This document shows, piece after piece, positions 29,616-40,300 of a stretch of 41,461 nucleotides of DNA; the stretch's first letter is position 1; every line of letters starts with the position of its first letter. The notes below the pieces were generated by a model, which was not told the origin of the DNA, did not search any database, and saw nothing but the letters and a program-made list of their open reading frames with translations. Both the position numbers and the translations under genes were made by a program. The stretch is from IMG/VR virus record IMGVR_UViG_3300022752_005328, positions 1-41,461 of that record; one strand, written 5' to 3'. The stretch is from a virus.

Positions 29616-31400
29616 ATGCCTAATGAAAACATTAACGTAGGAAGAGTTTTAGCTGGAGCTACTTCTCCTACATTAGACATGTCTAAATTGGTGTTAAACA
29701 GCCAAGTGGCTGGTTCACCACCGATATTTCAACGTGCAACCGTTGAAGAAGTTATCTATAATCCAAAAGAATTAACAGTTGAAGATCGTGATCGTATAAA
29801 ACGTTTGGTTGTTAATCCAGAAGAAGTAGAACAAGCTCCTGCTAACAGCGTTATTGCTACTGCAATCTCTGATGGTGTAAGCGACTCTACTCCAATCAAG
29901 ATTCTTATTGCTCCTTTTTTTCAAAGCCATTTCATGCTTCCCATACAAGTTGGAGAGCAAATAACAATTGTTTTTGAAGACTTTCAAAAATACGGTTGGA
30001 AAGGTTCAAAATGGCTTACACGAACACCAGAAGGTTTGCCTGTAGAAGATCCAAACTTTACACACAACGATAGAAGATTCAATCAAGAATATTTTGAGTC
30101 TCGTCGTGTTAGCCAATCATTAAACAGAAGCAGCAGCTTATATGTTCCGTATTTTCCAAACGGAGGAAATGAAAGCAACACAACAACGTTGCCGCAAGAT
30201 GGTGCAACAAATCCATATGATACCATATATCAACTATCACGTTCTGGTAGCTTGCAACACGCTTATGAAGTAGTTCCTCGTTGGACAAAAAGACCACAAG
30301 AGTTTGTTATTCAAGGCATGAATAACTCATTAATCATGCTTGGCAGAGATCGTGTTGGGTATGTTACAAGCTCTGCTATAGAACAAAAAAACTATGCTGG
30401 TGCAATTGATATCGTTACTGGTAGAAGTCGTTATATATTAGATCCATCAGATCGTTCTATTCCTTCTGCTCAAGCTTCTCATAAAGGTACAAGCCCTTTT
30501 GTTGTTACAAACTCTCGTGGATTAAAAGAAGTAGATAAAACTCCTAGATTGAATGGTAGGGTAGAACAACTCAAAGAAGGTGATCCAGATTTTGTTCATG
30601 ATGCTGCAAGAATATATGTCAGCATGAAAACTCTTGGCGACACCAATTTCAAAACAGCAAAAACAACACAAGGAGCAGTTAACGACGCATTAAAACCAGA
30701 AGGCATCAACTATAGTCCCAATGGTTTATACCCAGTTCAGTTTTCTTCTTCTAGTGCTAATGTTGGTAGTTCTTACATCGTTAACAAAGCCGATCATATT
30801 CGATTGATCGCAAGACGATCTGTACCAAACGAAGATAGTTTGGGTGATGTTATTTCTGGTTCTGTGTTGATTTTGAAAGAAGGTAAAAACAGAACACCAG
30901 AAGATTTAGATGCACAAGCTGCTGGAACAGATCATTTAGCTTTTATGTATATGTCTCCAGAAGGCAGAATCCAAATCGATGGAATGCAAATCTTTCTTGG
31001 TGGAGCAGCATTAAGTGGATCGAATCCAACTCAACAACCTGTTCCTGATCGTCCCAGAAACAAACAAGGTGCCACAGGCGAACTAAATGTTGGGGACGCA
31101 AATGAATTTGCTGGGACCGAGCCTTATATCAAATGGAGCGAGTTTAAACGAGTTGTTGAAGGCTTACAAAGGCAAATAAGCGCATTGCAAACAGCTTATA
31201 GTCAGTTGGTTGATAATTTCGGACGATGCGCCACTTCAACTAGTATATGCACTCACGGCGGACCAGATTTAGCGTGGGGAACATTGAAATCAGATTGCGA
31301 AGGCAATCGATCAGCATTAAACAACAAAGTAGAAGATGCTAGACAAAAAACAAACGAAGCTGTTTATAAGTCTCGAAGTTCTAAAATCTTTGGTCAATAG
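29616..31400 (+). CDS. Baseplate hub/spike-like protein with OB-type domain
   Basis: The 594-aa product has an N-terminal region (residues 85-130: PIKILIAPFFQSHFMLPIQVGEQITIVFEDFQKYGW, two strands around a Val-Gly-Glu turn) like the OB-fold of gp5-type hub proteins. The C-terminus carries SPEGRIQIDGMQIFLGG, a helix (FKRVVEGLQRQISALQTAY) and a Cys-containing tail (RCATSTSICTHGGPD). There is no lysozyme catalytic domain. Position directly before the gp25- and gp6-like genes supports a baseplate role. The call is structural inference. Confidence 0.65.
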   Translation: MPNENINVGRVLAGATSPTLDMSKLVLNSQVAGSPPIFQRATVEEVIYNPKELTVEDRDRIKRLVVNPEEVEQAPANSVIATAISDGVSDSTPIKILIAPFFQSHFMLPIQVGEQITIVFEDFQKYGWKGSKWLTRTPEGLPVEDPNFTHNDRRFNQEYFESRRVSQSLNRSSSLYVPYFPNGGNESNTTTLPQDGATNPYDTIYQLSRSGSLQHAYEVVPRWTKRPQEFVIQGMNNSLIMLGRDRVGYVTSSAIEQKNYAGAIDIVTGRSRYILDPSDRSIPSAQASHKGTSPFVVTNSRGLKEVDKTPRLNGRVEQLKEGDPDFVHDAARIYVSMKTLGDTNFKTAKTTQGAVNDALKPEGINYSPNGLYPVQFSSSSANVGSSYIVNKADHIRLIARRSVPNEDSLGDVISGSVLILKEGKNRTPEDLDAQAAGTDHLAFMYMSPEGRIQIDGMQIFLGGAALSGSNPTQQPVPDRPRNKQGATGELNVGDANEFAGTEPYIKWSEFKRVVEGLQRQISALQTAYSQLVDNFGRCATSTSICTHGGPDLAWGTLKSDCEGNRSALNNKVEDARQKTNEAVYKSRSSKIFGQ

Positions 31401-31418
31401 TTTAAACTAGTTAACGTT

Positions 31419-32213
31419 ATGCCAAACCGAGACGACTTAGCAAGAACGCAAGAAACAACTGCTGCGGCTACACGAGCTCAAATAGAAAATCAAACAAACA
31501 AGTTAATAGCACAAGCTCAAATAACCATTATCGAGCAAGCTATCAACGCATTGCCTCCACCTGTGAATGCAGGAGCAAGAACTTTGGGCGAAGGCATATA
31601 CGCAGCGTTTAAAACACCTTTATCTGCTGTTAGTAATCCTAGCCCTAATCAAGACCCAATAAAACTTATGGCTTTTGCAATTGCGTTCGCAATATTAAAA
31701 GCTCTTTGGTGCTTTATAAAAAGCTTGCTTAATCCTATTCCGATTGTTGGTATATTTTTCCCTCTTTGCAACGATGATCCACAACTTACTGGAAACGATG
31801 TTGCAACAAACAATGCTAGAAATGCAGCCAACATTGATGCATCTAACTTAGCTGCAAACAACGCTACCAATCAATTTCGAAGCGGAGTAAGTGAAAACGC
31901 TGCTAACGAAGCAAAAAAACAAGCAATACAACAAATACCGCAAATCTCAGGCACTGTTTCTGCTTTAAGTTCAGATATGAACAGTGGAAGCGAAGGAATG
32001 ACGTTTGACGATTTCGTTGCGAAAACAGTTGTTCCTGCTTCGGTAACAACAGATGAAACCAATCCAACGAACGCATTAAGAGGAGAAACAAACCAAAACG
32101 AAACTTCGGCTAATATTCCGGTGCAACCAGTTTCTGAACCTAAATGGCAAGCAACAGACGAATTAACTGAACGTACTTCGTATGAAGCTTATCGTAGATT
32201 GTTTGGTTTATAG
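31419..32213 (+). CDS. Hypothetical baseplate-associated protein with hydrophobic segment, 264 aa
   Basis: The first 75 residues are Ala/Thr/Gln-rich and helical (AAATRAQIENQTNKLIAQAQ). A long hydrophobic stretch follows at about 85-115 (IKLMAFAIAFAILKALWCFI, then NPIPIVGIFFPLC), long enough for one or two membrane spans or a buried helix. The second half is Asn/Ala/Ser-rich and low in complexity. It lies between the hub-like and gp25-like genes. Such proteins could line or plug the baseplate tube or contact the membrane, but no family is recognised. Confidence 0.65.
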   Translation: MPNRDDLARTQETTAAATRAQIENQTNKLIAQAQITIIEQAINALPPPVNAGARTLGEGIYAAFKTPLSAVSNPSPNQDPIKLMAFAIAFAILKALWCFIKSLLNPIPIVGIFFPLCNDDPQLTGNDVATNNARNAANIDASNLAANNATNQFRSGVSENAANEAKKQAIQQIPQISGTVSALSSDMNSGSEGMTFDDFVAKTVVPASVTTDETNPTNALRGETNQNETSANIPVQPVSEPKWQATDELTERTSYEAYRRLFGL

Positions 32214-32222
32214 TTATAGAAC

Positions 32223-32699
32223 ATGAGAAGCTTTAAAAGTGTTGGTATTACTTCTGCTGAACTAACAACTCAGGAATCATCTGTAGCTCCCACACCAAAA
32301 CCAATTGGTATCATAACTCCGTTGCGTTTGGGACAAAACAACGATGGTTTACTGGGTATGCATTACACCGTTGGTGAAACCATGAAAAACAATCTTCGTG
32401 ATTTGATTATGACCAACTGGGGTGAAAGATTGGCTTTGTACGATTATGGGGCAAACATTGCGCCTTTGGTAACTGAATACGAGTTAGGTAAAGGTGCATT
32501 TGATGATGCAGCAATGCAAAGAATATCTGATGCGGTTGGTAAATGGATGCCTTATGTTGAATTGGAAAGCTTTGATAGTTCTCAACAAACGTTTGCAAGC
32601 AGCCCCGGTTTAGGTGTTGTTGTTATAACGTTAGATTATAGCATACCAAGAGCATCGATACCAACATCACGTTTGCAAATAACATTTGCGGTGAGTTAA
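32223..32699 (+). CDS. Baseplate wedge protein, gp25-like
   Basis: The product belongs to the GPW/gp25 group that starts sheath assembly. The central block reads NNLRDLIMTNWGERLALYDY, typical of the family (compare the xNLRxLLxTxxGERvxxpxyG pattern), then GANIAPLVTE, and a C-terminal half of short strands (VVVITLDYSI). 158 aa is slightly longer than T4 gp25 (132 aa), with an extra 40-residue N-terminal extension rich in Thr and Pro. It is followed by the gp6-like gene, the same order as in many contractile tails. Confidence 0.88.
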   Translation: MRSFKSVGITSAELTTQESSVAPTPKPIGIITPLRLGQNNDGLLGMHYTVGETMKNNLRDLIMTNWGERLALYDYGANIAPLVTEYELGKGAFDDAAMQRISDAVGKWMPYVELESFDSSQQTFASSPGLGVVVITLDYSIPRASIPTSRLQITFAVS

Positions 32700-32732
32700 A
32701 CTGTTTCATATCTAACATAAGGTGACAATACA

Positions 32733-34595
32733 ATGCCAATCGATACCAGACGATCAATCACACAAATCATTAAAGAAAGAAAATATCTTAACAAAGACTT
32801 TGATAGTTTTCGTGCTGATTTAGAAGAATACGCACGCATATACTTTCCAGATCGAATTCAAGATTTTTCTGCAAACGGATTTGGTGGTTTGCTTTTAGAG
32901 CTAGCGTCTTATGTTGGTGACGTTCAAAGCTTTTATCTCGATCACCAATTTGGTGAACTTAATGCTGAAACAGCCGTTGAATCAAAGAACCTTGAAAAGC
33001 TTTTAAGAGAAGCTGGAGTTCAAATTGTTGGAGCCGCACCAGCAGTTCTACCTGTTACATTTTACGTTCGTATCCCTGTTGATACTGATGGTTCGTATAA
33101 CAAAACAGCTCTTCCTATAATAAAAGAAGGCACAACTGTTAACTCCAACTTATCAGTTCAATTTCAACTAATCGATGATTTAGATTTCACTGTTACAAAA
33201 AGCGACGGAACACCGGGTATAGGTATAAGCTATGTTATTGGTGACGTTGACAACAACAACAATCCTGCAAACTTTATTTTTTCGGCAACTGGAAATTGTT
33301 TGAGTAGCGTTACAACCACTGAATCATTTCCTGTTAATGGATTTGAACCGTTTAAAAGATACACACTTCAAAACCGAGACGTAACTGACATTATATCAGT
33401 TATTGATAGTGACGGCAACAACTACTACGAAGTTGATTATCTAACACAAGATACTGTTTTTAAATCTGTAAGAAATAGAAATCCTGCTTCAACCGCTGCG
33501 CCAACCGAACAATATGTTGAAGCTAATTTAGAGATTCAACCAGCACCATTTAGATTTTATCGTACAACAGCACTTGCAACACGTTTAACAACATTAACCT
33601 TTGGTGGCGGTTCTGGGCAAACAATGAATGACGATCTTGTACCAGATCCTTCTGAAGCGGCTTTGCCTTTGTATGGCCGTAAGAACTTTTCTAGGTTTAC
33701 GATTGACCCAAACAATCTTTTAAGAACATCAACATTGGGAGCTATAGCTCCAAACGTAACAATCACAGTAACATATCGTGCAGGTGGAGGTTTAAGTCAT
33801 AATGTACCTCCACAAAGCATTGTAGATATAGCAACGTTGCTAACAGAGTTTCCAAACAATCCATCATCAGCAATTGCCGCAGATGTTAGAGCTTCTGCTG
33901 ATGCAAACAACAACGTGTCTGGTGCGGGTGGTGCAGATGCACCAACTTTAGATGAACTTCGTATTCAAATCCCAAGTGCTAGAGCAGCACAATCACGCAT
34001 TGTAAGCAAAGAAGATTTAATGGCAAGAATATATTCATTGCCAGCAAACTTTGGCCGTGTATATCGTGCTTCGATAAAAAACAATCCTGACAACCCGAAC
34101 AGTGCTTTGCTTTATATCTTGTGTCGTAACAATTTAAACCAACTAATACTAGCTCCAGACCTTCTTAAAAAGAACATAGCAGTATATCTCAATCAATATC
34201 GTATGATTTCTGATGCTATCGATATACTAGATGGACGTATTGTTAACTTACAAATCAACTATGACATAACAGTTGACCCCACATATAGCCGTCAACTAGT
34301 GTTGCAAAACGTACAAAGCAAACTTATTCAATACTTCAATGTTGGAAACTTTCAAATGGATCAACCATTGATTTTAGACGACATAAGAAACATTATCTAT
34401 AACAACGTTGGTGTGTTGAGCGTTAGAGGAATAACAGCAACAAACGTTACAGGCACTGTTGGTGATCGTGTGTATAGCGATGTTCGCTATGATATCACAA
34501 CAAACTTAATCAACAACTCAATTCTTATTCCACCACCGGGAGGAATGTTTGAAATCAAATATGTAGATTTTGATTTAGTTGGTAGAGCGGCTTAG
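32733..34595 (+). CDS. Baseplate wedge protein, gp6/J-like
   Basis: A 620-aa product with the gp6/Baseplate J profile: an N-terminal block (YLNKDFDSFRADLEEYARIY, then GFGGLLLELASYVGDVQSFYLD and AVESKNLEKLLREAG) and a C-terminal half with VSKEDLMARIYSLPANFGRV, where J-like proteins carry the xTxxDYxxlv-type segment. T4 gp6 is 660 aa. SD AAGGTGA precedes the ATG. It forms the wedge ring together with the gp25-like protein encoded just upstream. A homing endonuclease gene has been inserted directly downstream. Confidence 0.9.
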   Translation: MPIDTRRSITQIIKERKYLNKDFDSFRADLEEYARIYFPDRIQDFSANGFGGLLLELASYVGDVQSFYLDHQFGELNAETAVESKNLEKLLREAGVQIVGAAPAVLPVTFYVRIPVDTDGSYNKTALPIIKEGTTVNSNLSVQFQLIDDLDFTVTKSDGTPGIGISYVIGDVDNNNNPANFIFSATGNCLSSVTTTESFPVNGFEPFKRYTLQNRDVTDIISVIDSDGNNYYEVDYLTQDTVFKSVRNRNPASTAAPTEQYVEANLEIQPAPFRFYRTTALATRLTTLTFGGGSGQTMNDDLVPDPSEAALPLYGRKNFSRFTIDPNNLLRTSTLGAIAPNVTITVTYRAGGGLSHNVPPQSIVDIATLLTEFPNNPSSAIAADVRASADANNNVSGAGGADAPTLDELRIQIPSARAAQSRIVSKEDLMARIYSLPANFGRVYRASIKNNPDNPNSALLYILCRNNLNQLILAPDLLKKNIAVYLNQYRMISDAIDILDGRIVNLQINYDITVDPTYSRQLVLQNVQSKLIQYFNVGNFQMDQPLILDDIRNIIYNNVGVLSVRGITATNVTGTVGDRVYSDVRYDITTNLINNSILIPPPGGMFEIKYVDFDLVGRAA

Positions 34596-34619
34596 TTTGT
34601 AAAACGTTACCTCCTTACT
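34595..34619 (+). repeat. Imperfect direct repeat, copy A (upstream of endonuclease 1)
   Basis: GTTTGTAAAAC...CCTCCTTACT overlaps the gp6-like stop codon and matches the copy at 35671-35695 at 21 of 25 positions. The pair brackets the endonuclease gene and contains the anti-SD sequence CCTCC. Confidence 0.6.
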
Positions 34620-34640
34620 ATATAGTAATAGGAGAGGTAA
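34607..34640 (+). promoter_or_regulatory. Hairpin burying the endonuclease-1 Shine-Dalgarno
   Basis: TTACCT (34607-34612) pairs with AGGTAA (34635-34640). Inside, TTACTA (34615-34620) pairs with TAGTAA (34623-34628). The C residues 34613-34614 can reach the G residues of AGGAG (34630-34634). The whole GGAGAGG ribosome site is thus in the structure, 7 nt before ATG 34647. The loop includes TATATAGTA, a loose late-promoter-like string. Confidence 0.6.
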
Positions 34641-34646
34641 AGTTTT

Positions 34647-35678
34647 ATGGAATACAAGTACGAAGGTCATTCTCTTAAGTCTGGAATTTATAAGATCACA
34701 AATAAACTAAATGGAAGAATCTATATTGGTTCTGCGAAACTTTTCAAAGTTCGCTGGAATCAGCATTCATCTTCTCTTCGTAATCAAAAGCATCAAAACA
34801 AGTTTCTTCAAGCAGATTTTAACAAATGTGGTGAAGATGCATTTCTATTTGAAGTTATTGAAGTAACTGAAGACAAATCAAAAGAAGAGCGTTTAATGAT
34901 TGAAGAAGGTTATATTAACCAATATTATGATAAAGGAAACAACTGCTACAATCTTTGTGACAGGGCGATTTCAAGGGAGGGGAATCCTAGCAAAGATCCA
35001 GAAGCAACAAGGAATAAGCTTAAAGGAAAGACTCCTTGGAACAAGGGCAAACAAACTGGTATCGAACCGTGGAACAAAGGCAAGACTAATGTATTTGCAG
35101 AAGAAACTTTAGAAAAGATTAGGCAAGCGAGAGCGGAGCAAGTTTTTTCTGAAGAATCGAATAGAAAAAGGGCTGATAGTTTGCGTGGCAGAACTTTTTC
35201 TGACGAAGCAAAAGCGAAAATAGGTGCAGCAAACAGTGTTCTTATGAAGGAGAAGTGGGAAGATCCAGAATATCGTGAATCTCAAATAGAAAAACTAAGG
35301 TCGGTAGAACGTGTATATACTGATGAAATGCGAGCTAGAGCGAGTGAAGCACGCAAAGGAAAGACTCACAGTGTAGAAACGATTGAAAAACTTCAAGAAA
35401 CAAGGAAGAAACAGTGGGAAGACCCAGAGTTTAGAGAGAAAGTTGTAAATTCGATGAATAGCCCAGAAGCTATCGAAAACTATAGCAAAGCATCTTCAGC
35501 AAGATGGCAGGATGAAGAGTATCGCAAACGCATGATTGAATCGATACGAAATTCGATTGACAAAACGCAGAGAGCCGAAACATCAAAAAAACGGTGGGAA
35601 GATCCCGAGTATAAAGCAAAAGTTTCTGCTAAAATAAAAGCTTCATGGGAAAGACGCAAGGCACAAAAGAGTTCGTAA
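34647..35678 (+). CDS. GIY-YIG homing endonuclease 1 with NUMOD3-type repeats
   Basis: A free-standing homing endonuclease of 343 aa. The catalytic domain has GIY at 13-15, YIG at 26-28, Arg36 in FKVRW and a Glu near residue 88, followed by NCYNL. The DNA-binding part has several NUMOD3-like repeats (GKTPWNKGK, then EPWNKGK and GRTFSDEAKAKIG, GKTHSVETIEKL) and repeated KKxWEDPEYR units. It sits between two structural genes that would otherwise be neighbours, bracketed by an imperfect 25-nt direct repeat. Its ribosome site is hidden in a hairpin. A paralogue with the same spacing of GIY, YIG and Arg36 begins at 40826. Confidence 0.92.
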   Translation: MEYKYEGHSLKSGIYKITNKLNGRIYIGSAKLFKVRWNQHSSSLRNQKHQNKFLQADFNKCGEDAFLFEVIEVTEDKSKEERLMIEEGYINQYYDKGNNCYNLCDRAISREGNPSKDPEATRNKLKGKTPWNKGKQTGIEPWNKGKTNVFAEETLEKIRQARAEQVFSEESNRKRADSLRGRTFSDEAKAKIGAANSVLMKEKWEDPEYRESQIEKLRSVERVYTDEMRARASEARKGKTHSVETIEKLQETRKKQWEDPEFREKVVNSMNSPEAIENYSKASSARWQDEEYRKRMIESIRNSIDKTQRAETSKKRWEDPEYKAKVSAKIKASWERRKAQKSS

Positions 35679-35695
35679 AACCTGCCCTCCTTACT
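35671..35695 (+). repeat. Imperfect direct repeat, copy B (downstream of endonuclease 1)
   Basis: GTTCGTAAAAC...CCTCCTTACT overlaps the endonuclease stop codon. It mirrors copy A at 34595-34619 with four mismatches, as if a duplicated intergenic segment flanked the insertion. The remaining 47 nt to the next ATG contain a TTTATATAAAG string (35704-35714), a weak late-promoter candidate. Confidence 0.6.
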
Positions 35696-35742
35696 TCTCT
35701 AGATTTATATAAAGCAGCTATTTACATCATAGTGGAAAAACT

Positions 35743-37332
35743 ATGTATCGTATTCTTAAAGCTGACAAAGATAGCTACGTTACCAACAAAATAATTAATA
35801 GCACACGCCCAACTACTTCAGCTTCTACGGATGCAAACGTAGGCCAAGCTGGTACCATTGATTTGTTCAAGCTATACAACGCTACCACCGTGCCAAGCGG
35901 TACTTCTGGTGTAGAACTATCTCGTGGCCTTATTCATTTTGATTTAAATGAACTTCGTGCTCTTACTGGTTCTATTCTTAACATCAATGATTCAAGCTTT
36001 AAATGCTATGTGTCGATAAAAAATGTGTATGGTGGGCAAACTGTTCCATCAAATTATACGCTTATTCTATATCCGCTAGCAAAAGATTGGGAAGAAGGTC
36101 GTGGTAACGACGTTATTGGTTATCGTGACTTAGATGCTGTCAACTGGTTTACTGCTTCAATTAATCCAACAGTTGTAACATGGACAAGTGGTGGAATAGG
36201 TTATGGATCAGATGTAACAGATGTTAATGCAGACTATTATCTTTCTTCTTCTCTTATTGGTAATGTTCCACTAGGCTTCTCTCAAAGCTTTGCCAGAGGT
36301 GATGAAGACTTGCTAATCGATGTAACTACAGCAGTTTCTGCTACACTTAATGGTGACATACCTGATTATGGATTTAGATTAAGTTTTTCTGGGTCACAAG
36401 AAACTGATACAGTTACAAGATTTGTTAAACGTTTTTCTTCAAGACAAAGTAGAAACACTAATATTCATCCAGCACTTGTTGTAAAATACAACGATAGCTT
36501 TTTCGACAATCAAGCAAGTTCGTTTTTTGATTACAACAACAAAATAGGCTACTATTATTCGCCATTTGGTGTTGAATCAAACTTTATGTCTGGCAGCACT
36601 GAAGTATCTGGTTCTGGTAGCATTATTCTAGAACTAATTGCCAGCAAAAGCGTATATGTTACCGCAACAACATATAGTTTCAGTCATTCAATGTCGATAA
36701 ACTATACGTCAGCAAGTTGGAATTATTTTTCTCAAAGCTTTACAGGTTCTCAAATAAGTTTTGGTGGAATATTTCAAACAGGAAGTTATTATGCTGATGT
36801 GTTTATTCCCTTGAATACAACAGGATTATCTGGGGTTCTTAAATCAGACAAAAGCGTTGAGTTCGAAAGTGTTTGGAAGTCGCCGGATAATACCGTTATA
36901 TTCGCTACAGGGTCATCTATAACCTTCAATCAGCTTCGTGGACGTAACACCATAGTCAACACTCAAAACTACGGTATTAACATCACCAACCTAGAAGAAA
37001 ACTACCCAAACAATCAATCAACAACCTTGCAAGTTTTTGTGTACGATTTTGATCCAACTCTTAAAAGTTTTTATTTGCCTTATAAGGCTCAACCAAAAGT
37101 GTTTCCAAAGATGTATTGGAGATTGATTGATCCATTTACAAAAGAAGTGTTGATTCCTTTTGATGATGTTGGAACAAAGCTTTCAGCGGACGGTGGTGGT
37201 ATGTATTTTACTTTGTATATGCAAGACTTACCAATCAACAAACCTTTGGAAATTCAATTTTTGATCAAAGAAAACAACGAAACATATTTGATTGAAAATC
37301 AAGGGTTTAAGTTTAAGGTTATCGCATCATGA
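35743..37332 (+). CDS. Structural protein with DNRLRE-like domain
   Basis: The 529-aa product has an N-terminal half like a DNRLRE/CBM96-type beta-sandwich: DANVGQAGTI near residue 30, ELSRGLIHFDLNEL near 60, YVSIKNV and ILYPLAKDWEEGRGND near 115, then VTWTSGGIGYG. Such modules are found in surface and carbohydrate-binding proteins. The rest is Ser/Thr/Tyr-rich beta sequence (SGSTEVSGSGSI, TGSYYADVFIP). Location after the gp6-like gene suggests a baseplate or short-fibre component. It is coupled to the next gene (ATGA). Confidence 0.65.
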   Translation: MYRILKADKDSYVTNKIINSTRPTTSASTDANVGQAGTIDLFKLYNATTVPSGTSGVELSRGLIHFDLNELRALTGSILNINDSSFKCYVSIKNVYGGQTVPSNYTLILYPLAKDWEEGRGNDVIGYRDLDAVNWFTASINPTVVTWTSGGIGYGSDVTDVNADYYLSSSLIGNVPLGFSQSFARGDEDLLIDVTTAVSATLNGDIPDYGFRLSFSGSQETDTVTRFVKRFSSRQSRNTNIHPALVVKYNDSFFDNQASSFFDYNNKIGYYYSPFGVESNFMSGSTEVSGSGSIILELIASKSVYVTATTYSFSHSMSINYTSASWNYFSQSFTGSQISFGGIFQTGSYYADVFIPLNTTGLSGVLKSDKSVEFESVWKSPDNTVIFATGSSITFNQLRGRNTIVNTQNYGINITNLEENYPNNQSTTLQVFVYDFDPTLKSFYLPYKAQPKVFPKMYWRLIDPFTKEVLIPFDDVGTKLSADGGGMYFTLYMQDLPINKPLEIQFLIKENNETYLIENQGFKFKVIAS

Positions 37333-40300
37333 CAACATTACCAACATCAATTCAAAGATTGGTTGCTTTACGTCCCGGTGTTTTCAGTCCATCATTGGTT
37401 CGTGGAGTTATTGATCCAGATGGAGGATTGTCAACCTTTTCTTCAGAAAACGGAGCGTTCTTAACTCAAGCACCTGTTGGAGAAACAGGATCGTTTCGTT
37501 ATGATCCAATAGGTTCTGGTATTAAATCAACTCAACAACTAAATGTTGATTGGAGTTTGTTTGAAAACCATGTGTTTTTCAACAGTGCTCAAGTAAAAGT
37601 TAACGCAGCTTTTAACAAAATCTTTGATCGTTATCCTTTTGACGGAACTCAAAAAGAAACCGAACTTTTCTACGATCAAATGACAGGTTATGAAAACTAT
37701 GTGTTTACAAATCTTCCAAAGCACAAAGGTTATCTTTTCTTTTCTGGCAGTAACATTGGCGATACACCAGTAAGAGGTACGTGGATTACCGTAAAAGATA
37801 GCGCAGGCACATCGTTTCCTTTTCTTACAAAGAATCCAAACGGTGCTAGCAGGCTTGATCCAACATCGGGTTCAGTCTCGTTTCAGTTTCAAATCTATGC
37901 TGCATCAGGTTCCAACTCAAACCAAATGGTTTTCCAAAAACTCGAAACTTTAAGCGCAACCGAACAACATGGTTTTGGTTGCTTTCTTTCGAGTTCTACG
38001 GCCCCTACAGCGAGCTTAACATTCTTTGTTGCCTCTGGGTCAACAAACGTTATGTCTGCCACTGTTGAGCTTGTTAAAGAGTCTTGGACGCCTATTACAT
38101 TTACTTGGAACAGAACAAGTGGTATCAATCAATTGTTTGGTTATGTAAGTGGTTCATTGGTTGCAACAAGCAGTCAAGTTACAATTCGTAACTTGAATTT
38201 TCCAACAGCCAGTTTGCTTATTGGGACAGGAAGTAACATTCTTGCACCATTGTTTACACCAGCAACAACATTCTCTGGAGCTATAGACGAGTTTCGTTAT
38301 TTCAAGCGTGTTGTTTCTACCGATGAAATGATATCGTATCAAAGCAGCAGCATATATGCTGAACCAGAACTTGCTTTGTACTTTAAGTTTAATGAGCCAA
38401 GTGGATCAACTACAAACCTTGTTTTAGATTCTTCTGGTAAAGGTATGCATGGCACATTAAATGGCTATGCGTTAAACATCTTAAAAGTAAGAGATATCAA
38501 CACAGGTTCTTATATGGGCGAAAGCCCAATGATTTATGAAGACATAAGAAAATGTCCGATATTGTTTCCAGATCAACCAGAAGTTGTAACATATCGTGAG
38601 AACCTTATTTCTGATGGAGCTTCATACGATTCTTACAACCCAAACATCATAACAAAGCTTGTACCAAAGCAATATTTCACATATGGACAAGAACAAGCTG
38701 CGTTGGAAACCGAAGAAGGTGAAATCAATGAGTTGCAATATGGTTCTGAACCAAACACAGCAGCTCTTGGCAGCACACAAACTTTGTTAAGTTTGCTTTA
38801 TCTTTGGGCAGGATTCTTTGACGAAATCAAATTGTTTCTTGATGCGTTTTCAACATTAAGACACGTTGATTATGACCAAAATGACACAGCCCCAGATGCG
38901 TTTTTAAAACAACTTGCTGATTTTTACGGCTTGGATCTTCCACCTTTGTTTATTGGTTCAGATGTTAATCAGTTCATTAACGGAACCAACGTTACACCAA
39001 CCATTGTTAACAGCGAATATACCCTTCAATATCTACAAAATCAAATCTGGCGTAGGATATTGATTAATGCCAACGACATTCTTAAAAGCAAAGGTACAAT
39101 ACACAGCATCAAAGCTTTTTTAAGAGCGGTTGGTATTGATGGAGACAACATTTTTAGATTCAAAGAATATGGTGGACCAACACAACGTACACTTGATTCT
39201 TTGCGTGAGTCAAGAAATGAAATCGGAACAACGTTAAACTTTAAAGCTGGTGGTTATGTAAAAACACCATATCTTTCTGGAAGCAGAGTTGAACCGGGAT
39301 ATCCAACACCTGTTGGATCATTTGTTGTCGATCCTAATACTGGACATAACATAGGAACAACAAACGTTAACGACGGTTTGTTTACAAGTGGTTCATGGAC
39401 ATACGAAGGTATTTACAACTATTCTGGTACACCTAGTACCAGTTCTGTTCAAAGCCTTGTACGCATTATGTCTACAGGTTCTAGCAACGTAGAAAATGTG
39501 TTAGCTAACTTGTATGCAACAACTGGGTCAGGTGTTACGTTGTACGTCAACCCAAACTCAACTGTTGGAGCAACTGCTTTAACAATGAGCATAACAACAC
39601 CCGACATTATGAACGGTCAAGCTTGGAACATAAGCTTTGGTAGAGTTCGTGGTGATTCTATTAACCAAGTATCTTCGTCTTACTTTTTGCGTGTTGGTAG
39701 AAACAACCTTGGAAGTATTGTAGAAGAGTACACAACAAGTTCTTATTACGATGATAACTTTGGGTCTAACTCTGCTAACAATATGTGGCAAGTTATCAAT
39801 GGAACATATAATGGTTCTGGTTCTTTTCTAGCGTTTGGTAGCGGTAGCACAACAATTGCCACAACCAATCGATTTGTTAACGAACATCCGTTACAAACGT
39901 TTGATGGTAAGATAACGCAAATGCGTTGGTGGAGCGAAGGATTAACTCTTGACGAATGGAGAGAACACGTAAGAGACTATAAGAGCCTTGGTGTACAAGA
40001 TCCGTTGGTTAACTTCAACTTTGAAAACTTTAGAAGCGGATCATTCCAAAAACTTCGTGGTGATTGGAACACAGATCAAGTTGAGTTGATGACAGACTCA
40101 ACAGGTTCAATTCAAATCTTTGACTTTTCTCAGCATTATCTACATGCTAGCGGTACTGGATTCCCTGTAACGTCTTCTGTTATCATCCCAGAACGATTTT
40201 ACTATTCGTTTATTTCTCCAAACTTTGATGAAGCTGTAACAGATCAAAAGGTTCGTGTAAGAAGCTATCAAAGCTTGGATTATGTCGATCAAGACGTTGG

